A stretch of DNA of 42,910 nucleotides from NCBI GenBank assembly GCA_002172675.1, contig NETF01000183.1:1-42910 (forward strand). Direction: 5' to 3'. Numbering within the stretch: the stretch's first letter is position 1; the number at the start of each line of letters is the position of its first letter. Below are positions 36,329 through 42,910 of this stretch, piece after piece. The stretch comes from an unicellular cyanobacterium SU3 (GTDB taxonomy: Bacteria; Cyanobacteriota; Cyanobacteriia; Cyanobacteriales; Microcystaceae). The translations under genes were made by a program, and so were the position numbers. The notes under the pieces were generated by a model. The model was not told the origin of the DNA, ran no database searches, and saw only the letters and a program-made list of their open reading frames with translations.

Positions 36329-36427
36329 ATTATTACAATTCTCTCTAGAGATACATGAATTATTGTTGAATTCATGTTTATCTTAAAAAAGTGAGTCAAT
36401 ATAGTTAGGGTTAAATCATTATTACTT

Positions 36428-36799
36428 ATGTCTGCACTATCTAGCGTCATTTTTTTGCTTTTACCGGTTTATTTGTGTGTTGCTAGTTTTTTTGTTAATT
36501 TTGTTTCCTCGCCCCAGAATTTTACGATCGATGAACTTCCTTTTGTCGTGACAATTAAGCATTCTGACTTATCAGAAGAGCCTCAAATGAAGGAAAAGGA
36601 ACGAACAAAGGCTAAGCAAAAATCTCAGCAGAAACAATGGAATTTTACAGAATCTCCACAAAATAGCCCACAACAACCCAAACAGCAACAATATATCCAA
36701 GAAATGAAAAGTCAAATCGAAAACTCAAGTTCTGGTATTCAAGGAACCTCTGAAAACGCAACCATGTTAAGAACCTATTTGAATAAAGATAGTAATTAA
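36428..36799 (+). CDS. Small protein with N-terminal membrane segment, unknown function
   Basis: A 123-residue protein. Residues 4-27 are hydrophobic (SSVIFLLLPVYLCVASFFVNFV), which could be a membrane anchor or signal. The rest is very Gln/Lys/Ser-rich and probably disordered. I do not recognise a family. It lies 99 bases after the pseudo-receiver gene on the same strand and could share its transcript. Confidence 0.5.
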   Translation: MSALSSVIFLLLPVYLCVASFFVNFVSSPQNFTIDELPFVVTIKHSDLSEEPQMKEKERTKAKQKSQQKQWNFTESPQNSPQQPKQQQYIQEMKSQIENSSSGIQGTSENATMLRTYLNKDSN

Positions 36800-36924
36800 T
36801 AGTTGAGCAATCTATAGCCATACAATCTATCCTGGGTTAGATAGAAAATCTATCTAATTCGAGATGAATCAATTCATATTAAAGAGCATAATTGACCCAT
36901 GAAATATGATAAAGGTTATAATTT

Positions 36925-37383
36925 ATGACTACCGTAAACCAATCTAACTTATCCTTCTTAGAAAAGGTAATGGCTAGGGCTAATTTAACTGATGTTTATG
37001 AAGCCAGAGAAATGACAGAGGTTGTATATCGAACTATGAGAGATTTAGTACCAACAAAAACCGTCGATAATGTAGCATCTGAATTAAACAAGAAAGCAAC
37101 AGAAAGTAACCAAAAACAAATACAAGAAGATATCGCTGACTTATGGAAAGATACTAATCCCATTGTGGCTTGGATAAGTCGTATTCGCGGAACCCTTGAT
37201 ATTGACGATCAACTCTTTATTAGACGAGTCGAACAAGAAGGGGCAATGCCACAAAGAACTACTGGGGAAATTGTGATTAAAGCCGTTTTTGCTGCTACGA
37301 AAGATGAATTATCCCAAGAAAGAATTACAGAACTGTCGGGTTTTCTTCCTGGAAAAATCCGAGAAATTTGGGAACAAGCTTAA
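36925..37383 (+). CDS. DUF2267 family protein
   Basis: A 152-residue all-helical protein with the DUF2267 pattern: FLEKVMARANLTDVYEAREMTEVVY, RTMRDLVP, then a second half with FIRRVEQEG, AVFAATKDELS and GFLPGKIREIWEQA. The family is soluble and widespread in cyanobacteria, with no known activity. It is 107 bases upstream of the ABC1 kinase-like gene, with a hairpin between them. Confidence 0.8.
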   Translation: MTTVNQSNLSFLEKVMARANLTDVYEAREMTEVVYRTMRDLVPTKTVDNVASELNKKATESNQKQIQEDIADLWKDTNPIVAWISRIRGTLDIDDQLFIRRVEQEGAMPQRTTGEIVIKAVFAATKDELSQERITELSGFLPGKIREIWEQA

Positions 37384-37418
37384 AGTCATTCATCATAATG
37401 GGTAATAGCTAATAAAAA

Positions 37419-37439
37419 CCTCTCCCTGTTGGGGAGAGG
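37419..37439 (+). terminator. GC-rich hairpin after the DUF2267 gene
   Basis: CCTCTCCC (37419-37426) pairs with GGGAGAGG (37432-37439) with a 5-base loop. There is no T-run after it. It is a likely terminator, placed between the DUF2267 gene and the ABC1 kinase-like gene. Confidence 0.6.
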
Positions 37440-37490
37440 CTCATCATAGTTCGGAAATTATACTATAATGAGTGAGACTATAATCAAAAA

Positions 37491-39146
37491 ATGTCAATGT
37501 TATCATTAACAAAAAATACATCCCGTCAAAGAGAAATCTTAGAAGTCGTATTTCATCACGGATGGGATTATATGAAGGGTTTACTAACAGGAAACCAATC
37601 CAAAGAACCCCAGTTACCCACCCCAGAAGTCTTATGTAATATTCTCATTGATTTGGGTCCGGTTTATGTCAAATTAGGACAACTTTTATCCACTCGTCCT
37701 GACCTATTACCTAAACACTATATCGAAGCCTTATCGGAATTACAATCGAATGTTCCTCCCGTTTCATGGCCAGAAATTAACCAATTCTTAAAATTAGAAT
37801 TACCTCAACCTAGTCAAGAAATCTTCCAGGAAATTAAACAAGTACCCATCGCTGCCGGGTCTATTGCCCAAGTGCATCAGGCGATCTTAAAAAATGGCCA
37901 AAAAGTTGCTTTGAAAGTGCAAAGACCAGGCATTGAAGCAGTGGTAGACCAAGATATTCAACTCATTAAAGGCATCGCAGAATTAGTGTCTTTTACAGAC
38001 TTTGGAGAAGATTATGATATCGTTGCCATCGCCGATGAATTTACTACCGCCCTCAAAGCAGAGTTAGACTTTACGATGGAGGCTGAATATACAACCCAAC
38101 TTCGTTTAAACCTAGCCGAAAGTCGTTGGTTTGACCCTAAAAAGTTAGTCATTCCTAAAGTTCATTGGAAGTTAACTACGTCAAAATTGCTGATTTTAGA
38201 CTGGTTAGAAGGAACGCCTTTACTATCAGCAAAAATCCCTGAAAAAGCTTATCAAGAATCACAAGAAAACCCTAAAAGAGAGATTACAACCCTTCTCTTT
38301 CGTGCGTTTTTCCAACAAATTTATCTTAATGGTTTTTTCCATGCTGATCCTCATCCCGGTAATATATTCTATTTAGAAGACGGTCGAGTAGCCCTTTTAG
38401 ATTGTGGTATGGTAGGGCGTTTAGATCCGAGAACTCAACAAATTTTAACAGAAATGTTACTGGCGATCGTTGATATTGATGCCCAACGTTGCGCCCAATT
38501 AACATTAGAATTAGCCGAAGCCGGGCAACCCATGAGTTTAGCTCGTTTAGAAAACGATTATGATAGTATGTTGCGGAAATATTACAATTTGAGTATTTCG
38601 CAACTGAACTTTAGCGAAGTATTTTATGAAGTTCTACAAGTGGCTAGAAATAATCGCATTCGCCTACCCAGTAATATGGGATTATATGCTAAAACTTTAG
38701 CTAATTTAGAAGGAGTAGCGAGAGCATTTGATCCAGAGGTTAACCTACTCAATCAAATTAAACCCTTAATGACGGATTTATTCCGCCGTCAACTATTAGG
38801 AGATAACCCCGTAGAAACCTTTTTGAGAACCGTATTAGATATAAAAAGTTTATCCTTGCGATCGCCCCGTCAAATGGAATTATTATTAGATAGGGTTACC
38901 TCTGAAACGCTAAAATGGAATGTTAACCTAAGAAATATTGATCCCATTCGGAGTAGTTTAGATAATTCTGCTAATAGAATCGCTTTTAGTATTATTGTAG
39001 GTTCTTTAATTATGGGTGCGTCTAATATTTCTAGTAGCGCACAAAGTTCACAGCTATTCTGGTTAAGTAACATTTTGTTTGCAGCAGCTAGTCTGTTAGG
39101 ATTATGGTTAGTTGTTAGTATTATCCGTTCAGGAAACCTAAAATAA
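37491..39146 (+). CDS. ABC1/UbiB family atypical kinase-like protein
   Basis: A 551-residue protein. ABC1/ADCK/UbiB marks in order: the KxGQ motif at K61-GQ64 (YVKLGQLLSTRPDLLP), an Ala-rich loop AAGSIAQVH, the ATP-site Lys in VALKVQRPGIE, ELDFTMEAEY, the catalytic HADPHPGN and the metal Asp in LLDCGM. Two hydrophobic segments at the end (about 500-520 and 525-545) anchor it to a membrane. In bacteria UbiB acts in ubiquinone synthesis; cyanobacterial members are tied to plastoquinone, tocopherol or other prenyl-lipid metabolism. The exact role of this paralogue is not clear from the sequence. Confidence 0.88.
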   Translation: MSMLSLTKNTSRQREILEVVFHHGWDYMKGLLTGNQSKEPQLPTPEVLCNILIDLGPVYVKLGQLLSTRPDLLPKHYIEALSELQSNVPPVSWPEINQFLKLELPQPSQEIFQEIKQVPIAAGSIAQVHQAILKNGQKVALKVQRPGIEAVVDQDIQLIKGIAELVSFTDFGEDYDIVAIADEFTTALKAELDFTMEAEYTTQLRLNLAESRWFDPKKLVIPKVHWKLTTSKLLILDWLEGTPLLSAKIPEKAYQESQENPKREITTLLFRAFFQQIYLNGFFHADPHPGNIFYLEDGRVALLDCGMVGRLDPRTQQILTEMLLAIVDIDAQRCAQLTLELAEAGQPMSLARLENDYDSMLRKYYNLSISQLNFSEVFYEVLQVARNNRIRLPSNMGLYAKTLANLEGVARAFDPEVNLLNQIKPLMTDLFRRQLLGDNPVETFLRTVLDIKSLSLRSPRQMELLLDRVTSETLKWNVNLRNIDPIRSSLDNSANRIAFSIIVGSLIMGASNISSSAQSSQLFWLSNILFAAASLLGLWLVVSIIRSGNLK

Positions 39147-39184
39147 GTTAATTGTGAAGCGTTGATGATTATTAATTTTAAACA

Positions 39185-40609
39185 ATGATTACTACACCCA
39201 TTGAAGATAATCAAAGTCAAAATTTTGATATTTCCAGTTTCTGGAATAAAGTAGTGGCAGTGATTGCTATTATCAACTTTATTCTAGTTATTTTTAATGT
39301 TAGTTATATTCCTTTGCGGGATGTGTACTTAAAACGAATCCCTGCTATTGTTACTCTTTATGATCCCATTAAAGCGATTGAACCTCATCCAGAAACAACG
39401 TATTATTTACAAACTGTGGATGAATTAGAACAAGAAATCGAGCAAAATGGTTTAGAGGCGAAATCAACTGAAATTTTACTGGATAGTTTACAAAAACAGA
39501 GTTTAACCTTACTAGATGAAAATCCTTTTCTAATCTCTAATAAATTGGCAACTTTGGCAACAATTAAGCGTTTAGTTCGCCACGAATTTAATAGTTTATC
39601 TGCTAAAAATGGATTTTATCAGTTATGGAGTAAAGAGTATTTTCAATCCGTAGGAACGACAGAAGCTTTAGACTTTTTCAATAGTAAACTGCGTCCATTG
39701 TTAGCGAGTAATTATTTTCGCCCGATTGATGAAAATGGATTATATGTTGATGAATTTTGGCGCATTGATAGCGTTTTTGTTTTATTCTTTTTCTTAGAAA
39801 TTATGCGGAAAGCAATTTGGCGATCCGTTCATGATCATGACGTTAGTTTTATCGATAGATTATTGCGTCGTTGGTATGATTGGTTGTTTTTATTACCGAC
39901 ATGGCGTTGGCTAAGAATTATCCCCGTTACAGTTAGAATACATCAATCTAAATTAATCGATTTTGAACGAGTCTTAGCCCAATTAACCCATGAACCAGCA
40001 GCTTATTTAGCCGACAGAATTTCTAACTTTTTATTAGTAAGATTAATCAATCAAACTCAAGATTCTGTGGCTAGTGGAGAAGCAGCAAAAGCCTTGTTTA
40101 GTTCTGATTCTTATGTTAAACTTGGTTCGGTAAATAAAGTGGATGCTATTAGCGATCGCCTATTAGAATTAACCATAGAAAGGGTGTTACCCGAAGTTAA
40201 ACCGGAATTAGAAGCCCTATTAAGACACAGTTTACAAGAATCTTTTAAAGACTCTAATGTCTATCAAGGTATTGCAACCATTCCAGGCATTCAATCCCTT
40301 CCTAGTGGTGTCATTCAACAACTAGCTGACTATTTAGCGGAGTCTACCTTAGAGATTTTAATGAATTCCTATGCTGATCTCGAAGGGCGGGAATTATTTA
40401 ATCATCTTTCCACTCAATTTAAACAGTCACTAAGTCGAGAATTACAAGATCCTAAAACACAATCTCACTTACAATCTCTACTGGCTGAACTATTAGAAGA
40501 AATGAAAATTAATTATATTCAAAAATCCAGAGAAGAAGATCCTGAAGCAACCCTAGAAGAAGCAGAACATTTAAGAGAATTACAAGAAGATCAAGAAAAA
40601 GAAACTTAA
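39185..40609 (+). CDS. Large cyanobacterial membrane protein of unknown function
   Basis: A 474-residue protein 38 bases after the ABC1 gene, probably one operon. Hydrophobic segments: about 22-42 (VVAVIAIINFILVIFNVSYI) and 194-206 (SVFVLFFFLEIMR), and a Trp/Arg-rich block about 223-245 (RRWYDWLFLLPTWRWLRI) that resembles the charged S4-like helix of voltage-gated channels. The C-terminal half is long, helical and soluble. The channel resemblance is only suggestive. I do not recognise a named family. Confidence 0.65.
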   Translation: MITTPIEDNQSQNFDISSFWNKVVAVIAIINFILVIFNVSYIPLRDVYLKRIPAIVTLYDPIKAIEPHPETTYYLQTVDELEQEIEQNGLEAKSTEILLDSLQKQSLTLLDENPFLISNKLATLATIKRLVRHEFNSLSAKNGFYQLWSKEYFQSVGTTEALDFFNSKLRPLLASNYFRPIDENGLYVDEFWRIDSVFVLFFFLEIMRKAIWRSVHDHDVSFIDRLLRRWYDWLFLLPTWRWLRIIPVTVRIHQSKLIDFERVLAQLTHEPAAYLADRISNFLLVRLINQTQDSVASGEAAKALFSSDSYVKLGSVNKVDAISDRLLELTIERVLPEVKPELEALLRHSLQESFKDSNVYQGIATIPGIQSLPSGVIQQLADYLAESTLEILMNSYADLEGRELFNHLSTQFKQSLSRELQDPKTQSHLQSLLAELLEEMKINYIQKSREEDPEATLEEAEHLRELQEDQEKET

Positions 40610-40679
40610 AAAAGATAATTTATCAAACTGATAAACTTTTGGTGTAGTATAAAAAAACTAAACAAATTTTCTAAGTAAC

Positions 40680-41432
40680 ATGACTTCTGTTACAAGATCA
40701 TCCTTTGACATTAAATGGGAAAAATTGCCCGACGATTTTATCTTACCTGATGACCCCGTGGACAATATTCATCAACCTGCTTTAGCTGCAGCTTTAACGG
40801 ATAGTTTAGCAGTTGCGGGCAAACTTTCTGATACTACTGTCACAACCACCAATTACGGCATCTGCGCCACAGTAAATGGCAAAATTGTCGTAAAAGCTCC
40901 CGACTGGGCTTACATACCCCATATTCGTGTCTCTCAACAGGAAATTGATCGCAGCTACACCCCCCAACTTCAAGGAGAACCGCCGATTATTGTGATGGAG
41001 TTTCTCTCGCATAACAATGGTCACGAATATTCTAGTAAACCCACTTATCCCCCTGGAAAATGGTTTTTTTACGAGAAAATTCTCAAGGTTCCTCACTATA
41101 TTATTTTTGAACCTTACAGTGGGTTAATTGAACATTATCAACTCGATGAATCTGGTGGATATGAAATACAATCTAGTGATGATAATGGACGTTATTGGAT
41201 TTCTCAATTACAGCTTTATTTAGGGCTTTGGGAAGGTACTAGAGAACAACGTAAAGGCTATTGGTTGCGCTGGTGGAATGAAGCAGGAGAATTGTTACTG
41301 TGGGGGTCAGAATTAGCCCTTCAAGAACGTCAAAAGGCTGAAGTTGAAAGACAAAAAGCCGAATTTGAAAGACAGAAAGCTGAACGTTTAGCTGCACAAT
41401 TAAGAGCTGCTGGTATCGAACCTGAATTATAA
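40680..41432 (+). CDS. Uma2 family (DUF820) endonuclease-like protein
   Basis: A 250-residue protein. The PD-(D/E)XK-like core is recognisable: VVKAPDWAYIP (the PD), GEPPIIVMEFLS (the E) and FYEKILKVPHYIIFE with the following Lys/Tyr. A charged coiled coil with three 'RQKAE' units (ERQKAEVERQKAEFERQKAE) is at the end, then AAQLRAAGIEPEL. Uma2 genes are expanded in cyanobacteria and their biological role is unknown. A damaged second copy remains about 700 bases downstream. Confidence 0.85.
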   Translation: MTSVTRSSFDIKWEKLPDDFILPDDPVDNIHQPALAAALTDSLAVAGKLSDTTVTTTNYGICATVNGKIVVKAPDWAYIPHIRVSQQEIDRSYTPQLQGEPPIIVMEFLSHNNGHEYSSKPTYPPGKWFFYEKILKVPHYIIFEPYSGLIEHYQLDESGGYEIQSSDDNGRYWISQLQLYLGLWEGTREQRKGYWLRWWNEAGELLLWGSELALQERQKAEVERQKAEFERQKAERLAAQLRAAGIEPEL

Positions 41433-41442
41433 TAAATTAACT

Positions 41443-41472
41443 TGTAAGGGTTAGCCGCTGTTGACCCTTACA
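41443..41472 (+). repeat. Long hairpin between the Uma2 and antitoxin genes
   Basis: TGTAAGGGTTAGC (41443-41455) pairs with GTTGACCCTTACA (41460-41472) around CGCT: 13 pairs with two G-T wobbles. It starts 11 bases after the Uma2 stop. It resembles short palindromic repeats scattered in cyanobacterial genomes and can also serve as a terminator for the Uma2 gene. Confidence 0.6.
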
Positions 41473-41513
41473 TAAAGTTATCAGGAACCCTAATATCCTC
41501 ATCTAATCTATCT

Positions 41514-41774
41514 ATGAAAGCCTACGAATTAACTGCCAATGTAACGGTTGATGGCAAAATTGAATTACCCGATTTTCGTCTCGCTTCTACCTCACCACAA
41601 CCCTCAAAGGTTAAAGTAATTATTTTAGTTTCTGAACCAGAAGAAATTAATGATGAATTAGTTAATGTAGATGATAATTTCTCAGAAGAAAGCTTTAAGA
41701 GATCATGGCAACAAGCCATAGCAGGTGAAACTTTACCCCTCTCTCAATTATGGGAAGAAACCGATATTGACTAA
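41514..41774 (+). CDS. RelB-like antitoxin
   Basis: An 86-residue acidic protein. The N-terminus has a small beta pattern (YELTANVTVDGKIELPDFR), the middle KVKVIILVSEP, and the C-terminus FKRSWQQAIAGETLPLSQLW, a common ending of cyanobacterial type II antitoxins. It is followed after 10 bases by the RelE-like toxin gene, the expected order for such a pair. The acidic tail should wrap the toxin; the DNA-binding part cannot be confirmed by eye. Confidence 0.75.
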   Translation: MKAYELTANVTVDGKIELPDFRLASTSPQPSKVKVIILVSEPEEINDELVNVDDNFSEESFKRSWQQAIAGETLPLSQLWEETDID

Positions 41775-41784
41775 GGGTAAACTA

Positions 41785-42114
41785 ATGGAAATTAAGGCGA
41801 CTCGTGAATTTCAACGTAAAGTACAATTATTATCTAAAAAATACCGTCACCTTAAAACCGATTTACAGCCAATTTTAGAAAAGCTAAGATTAGGAGAAAC
41901 TTTGGGTGATCGCCTTTCTGGTGTTAAATGTATTGTTTATAAGGTTCGCATTAAAAATACTGATATAAAAAAGGGTAAAAGTGGTGGATATCGTCTCATT
42001 TATTGGCTGCAAACAACTGATGGCATTGTTTTATTGGATATTTATACAAAATCTGAGCAAGATGATATTAGTGTAACTAGAATTAAGCAGATTATCACTA
42101 ATTTTGAGTCATAA
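41785..42114 (+). CDS. RelE/ParE-like toxin
   Basis: ATG 41785 gives 109 residues; the longer open frame from 41725 overlaps the antitoxin and its extra residues do not look real. The small RelE fold is visible: an N-terminal helix pair (REFQRKVQLLSKKYRHLKTD), LRLGETLGDRLSG, KCIVYKVRIKNT, then KSGGYRLIYWLQTTDGIVLLDIYTKSEQDD. The Arg/Tyr residues at YRLIYW and the Lys at the end match mRNA-interferase members. It is likely a ribosome-dependent or free RNase held inactive by the upstream antitoxin. Confidence 0.8.
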   Translation: MEIKATREFQRKVQLLSKKYRHLKTDLQPILEKLRLGETLGDRLSGVKCIVYKVRIKNTDIKKGKSGGYRLIYWLQTTDGIVLLDIYTKSEQDDISVTRIKQIITNFES

Positions 42115-42122
42115 CCTCCTAA

Positions 42123-42218
42123 ATTAAAGGGGAACTCCCCATCATCGTCATAGCGTTTCAGAAAGCTGAACGTTTAGCTGCTCAATTAAGGGCTGTTGGT
42201 ATCGAACCTGAACTATAA
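42123..42218 (+). pseudogene. Internally deleted relic of a second Uma2 gene
   Basis: The frame reads IKGELPIIVIAF and then, without a break, QKAERLAAQLRAVGIEPEL and TAA at 42216-42218. Both parts align with the intact Uma2 gene: GEPPIIVMEF around residue 100 and QKAERLAAQLRAAGIEPEL at its end. About 130 codons between them are missing. A stop at 42120-42122 (TAA for CAA) precedes it, where the intact gene has PQLQ. The relic is thus a deleted, nonsense-mutated copy just downstream of the RelB/RelE-like pair. Confidence 0.75.
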
Positions 42219-42220
42219 TA

Positions 42221-42240
42221 CCTGAGTTCGATGTAAGCAA
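42221..42240 (-). other. Possible terminal repeat of the IS982 element
   Basis: ACCTGAGTTCGATGTAAGCA begins 3 bases after the Uma2 relic's stop and has the ACC start expected of IS982-family ends. The opposite end lies outside the window, so the inverted repeat cannot be matched here. Between it and the transposase stop (42241-42424) I see only an imperfect hairpin near 42303-42327 and no gene. Confidence 0.35.
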
Positions 42241-42424
42241 AAGCAATAAATTCCTAAAAAACAAAGGAGCATCTTAAGAAAAACAAACATAGCAATTTCA
42301 GCCAGTTAGTATTTAAAAATACTGGCTAAAACCAATCTATTTGATTAAGTGATTATTTCAAAATAGAAAACTTTCAGAAGGAATTAAATTACTAGGAAGT
42401 AAAGAATATTCATCATCAAATAGA

Positions 42425-42910
42425 TTAAGAGATGGCTTCTTGATTCAGTCGCTTCAAGTCGGGGAACCCGCCCAACGCGCTGAATCGCTTTTTCTCTTGA
42501 TGTGTATAAGCGATTAAACCAGCAATTATATTAACCATAAAGTTCACAACACTTCTATGTCTTGAATGAGAAATTTGGGAAATATTTTTAAGTTGATCAT
42601 TAACCGTTTCAATCAAAGAGCGTTTTCTTAACATTATTTTATCAATCATAGGCAACAAACGGTTTTTCATCTTTTTTCTGAAAGGAGTAATGAATTTAAC
42701 TCCTTTCTCAAAAAGTTCTTGAAATAAAGGAGACGAAATGTATCCTTTATCACCATATAGTTTTCCAAAAAGTTCCTGAACTAAATCTTTTACTGGAACT
42801 CTATCATCGACATTACCTGGAGTTACTTGAAAAGATAATAGTTCACCTTTATCATTAATAATTAGATGAAGCTTAAACCCGAAAAACCAACCAATTGAGC
42901 TTTTTCCCCA
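42425..42910 (-). CDS. IS982-family transposase, C-terminal part (runs off the right edge)
   Basis: The minus-strand frame is open from the window edge to TAA 42425-42427, 161 residues. It shows the middle and end of an IS982 DDE transposase: GWFFGFKLHLIINDKGELLS, VTPGNVDDR, LYGDKGYIS with the second catalytic Asp, and LIETVNDQLKNISQISHSRHR with the Glu. It ends with FMVNIIAGLIAYTHQ and a basic tail. The first Asp and the start are beyond the edge. No frameshift is visible in the part seen, so the element may be active. Confidence 0.88.
   Translation of the reverse strand, partial: WGKSSIGWFFGFKLHLIINDKGELLSFQVTPGNVDDRVPVKDLVQELFGKLYGDKGYISSPLFQELFEKGVKFITPFRKKMKNRLLPMIDKIMLRKRSLIETVNDQLKNISQISHSRHRSVVNFMVNIIAGLIAYTHQEKKRFSALGGFPDLKRLNQEAIS

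Noticed and set aside
1-42910. tRNA, rRNA or known riboswitch
   Set aside because: No tRNA cloverleaf, rRNA segment or recognisable riboswitch was found by eye; weak structured RNAs cannot be excluded.

Overview
The window looks like a piece of a unicellular, diazotroph-type cyanobacterial chromosome, closest in style to Crocosphaera/Cyanothece. The base composition is AT-rich, and the HIP1 palindrome GCGATCGC recurs (for example at 586-593, 3696-3703, 4918-4925 and 6952-6959). The gene families are typically cyanobacterial: a PatA/PixG-type regulator, cyanobacteriochrome chemoreceptors, Rre1/Ycf29, a TIGR04376 coiled-coil protein, a Uma2 nuclease and several small toxin-antitoxin pairs. The species assignment is inferred from content; no 16S or other marker is present.

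Layout. 1-127: the tail of a transposase entering from the left. 135-2996 (minus): a DUF2252 membrane-anchored protein and MoeA. 3180-17431 (plus): a large chemotaxis-like phototaxis operon with an unknown leader gene, pixG, pixH, pixI, two large photoreceptor/chemoreceptor genes, a hybrid CheA (pixL) and a further CheW-like gene. 17576-19954: an SLBB polysaccharide-export protein and prfB, which carries the programmed +1 frameshift. 20054-21165: decay zone with a DUF433 antitoxin, a nonsense-mutated DUF5615 toxin, an IS4-like transposase fragment, a response-regulator tail and an RND pump fragment. 21160-24908: a glycosyltransferase, an adenosine-deaminase-like protein, a SnoaL-like protein, a DUF1232 protein and Rre1. 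24995-26083: a second, damaged DUF433/DUF5615 pair and two small minus-strand genes. 26194-27513 (minus): a TIGR04376 protein and a PilP/GspC-like membrane protein. 27683-34292: three tandem FHA-(PAS)-GGDEF-EAL genes. 34364-40609: a secreted acidic-repeat protein, a NarL-type regulator without its phosphoacceptor Asp, a small membrane protein, a DUF2267 protein, an ABC1/UbiB kinase-like protein and a large membrane protein. 40680-42910: a Uma2 nuclease, a RelB/RelE-like pair, the internally deleted relic of a second Uma2 gene and an IS982 transposase running off the right edge.

How the genes work together. The pix block is a complete light-to-motility signalling array: cyanobacteriochrome GAF domains sense light, two MCP domains pass the signal through CheW-like proteins to PixL, and PixG/PixH are the outputs, presumably to type IV pili. 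In this copy both receptors carry a two-cysteine (DXCF) cyanobacteriochrome GAF2, and they differ next to the chromophore cysteine and at the kinase-contacting hairpin tip. The three FHA-GGDEF-EAL proteins form a separate c-di-GMP module that may couple Ser/Thr phosphorylation to second-messenger turnover. The rest is housekeeping plus accessory DNA with clear insertion and gene-decay history.
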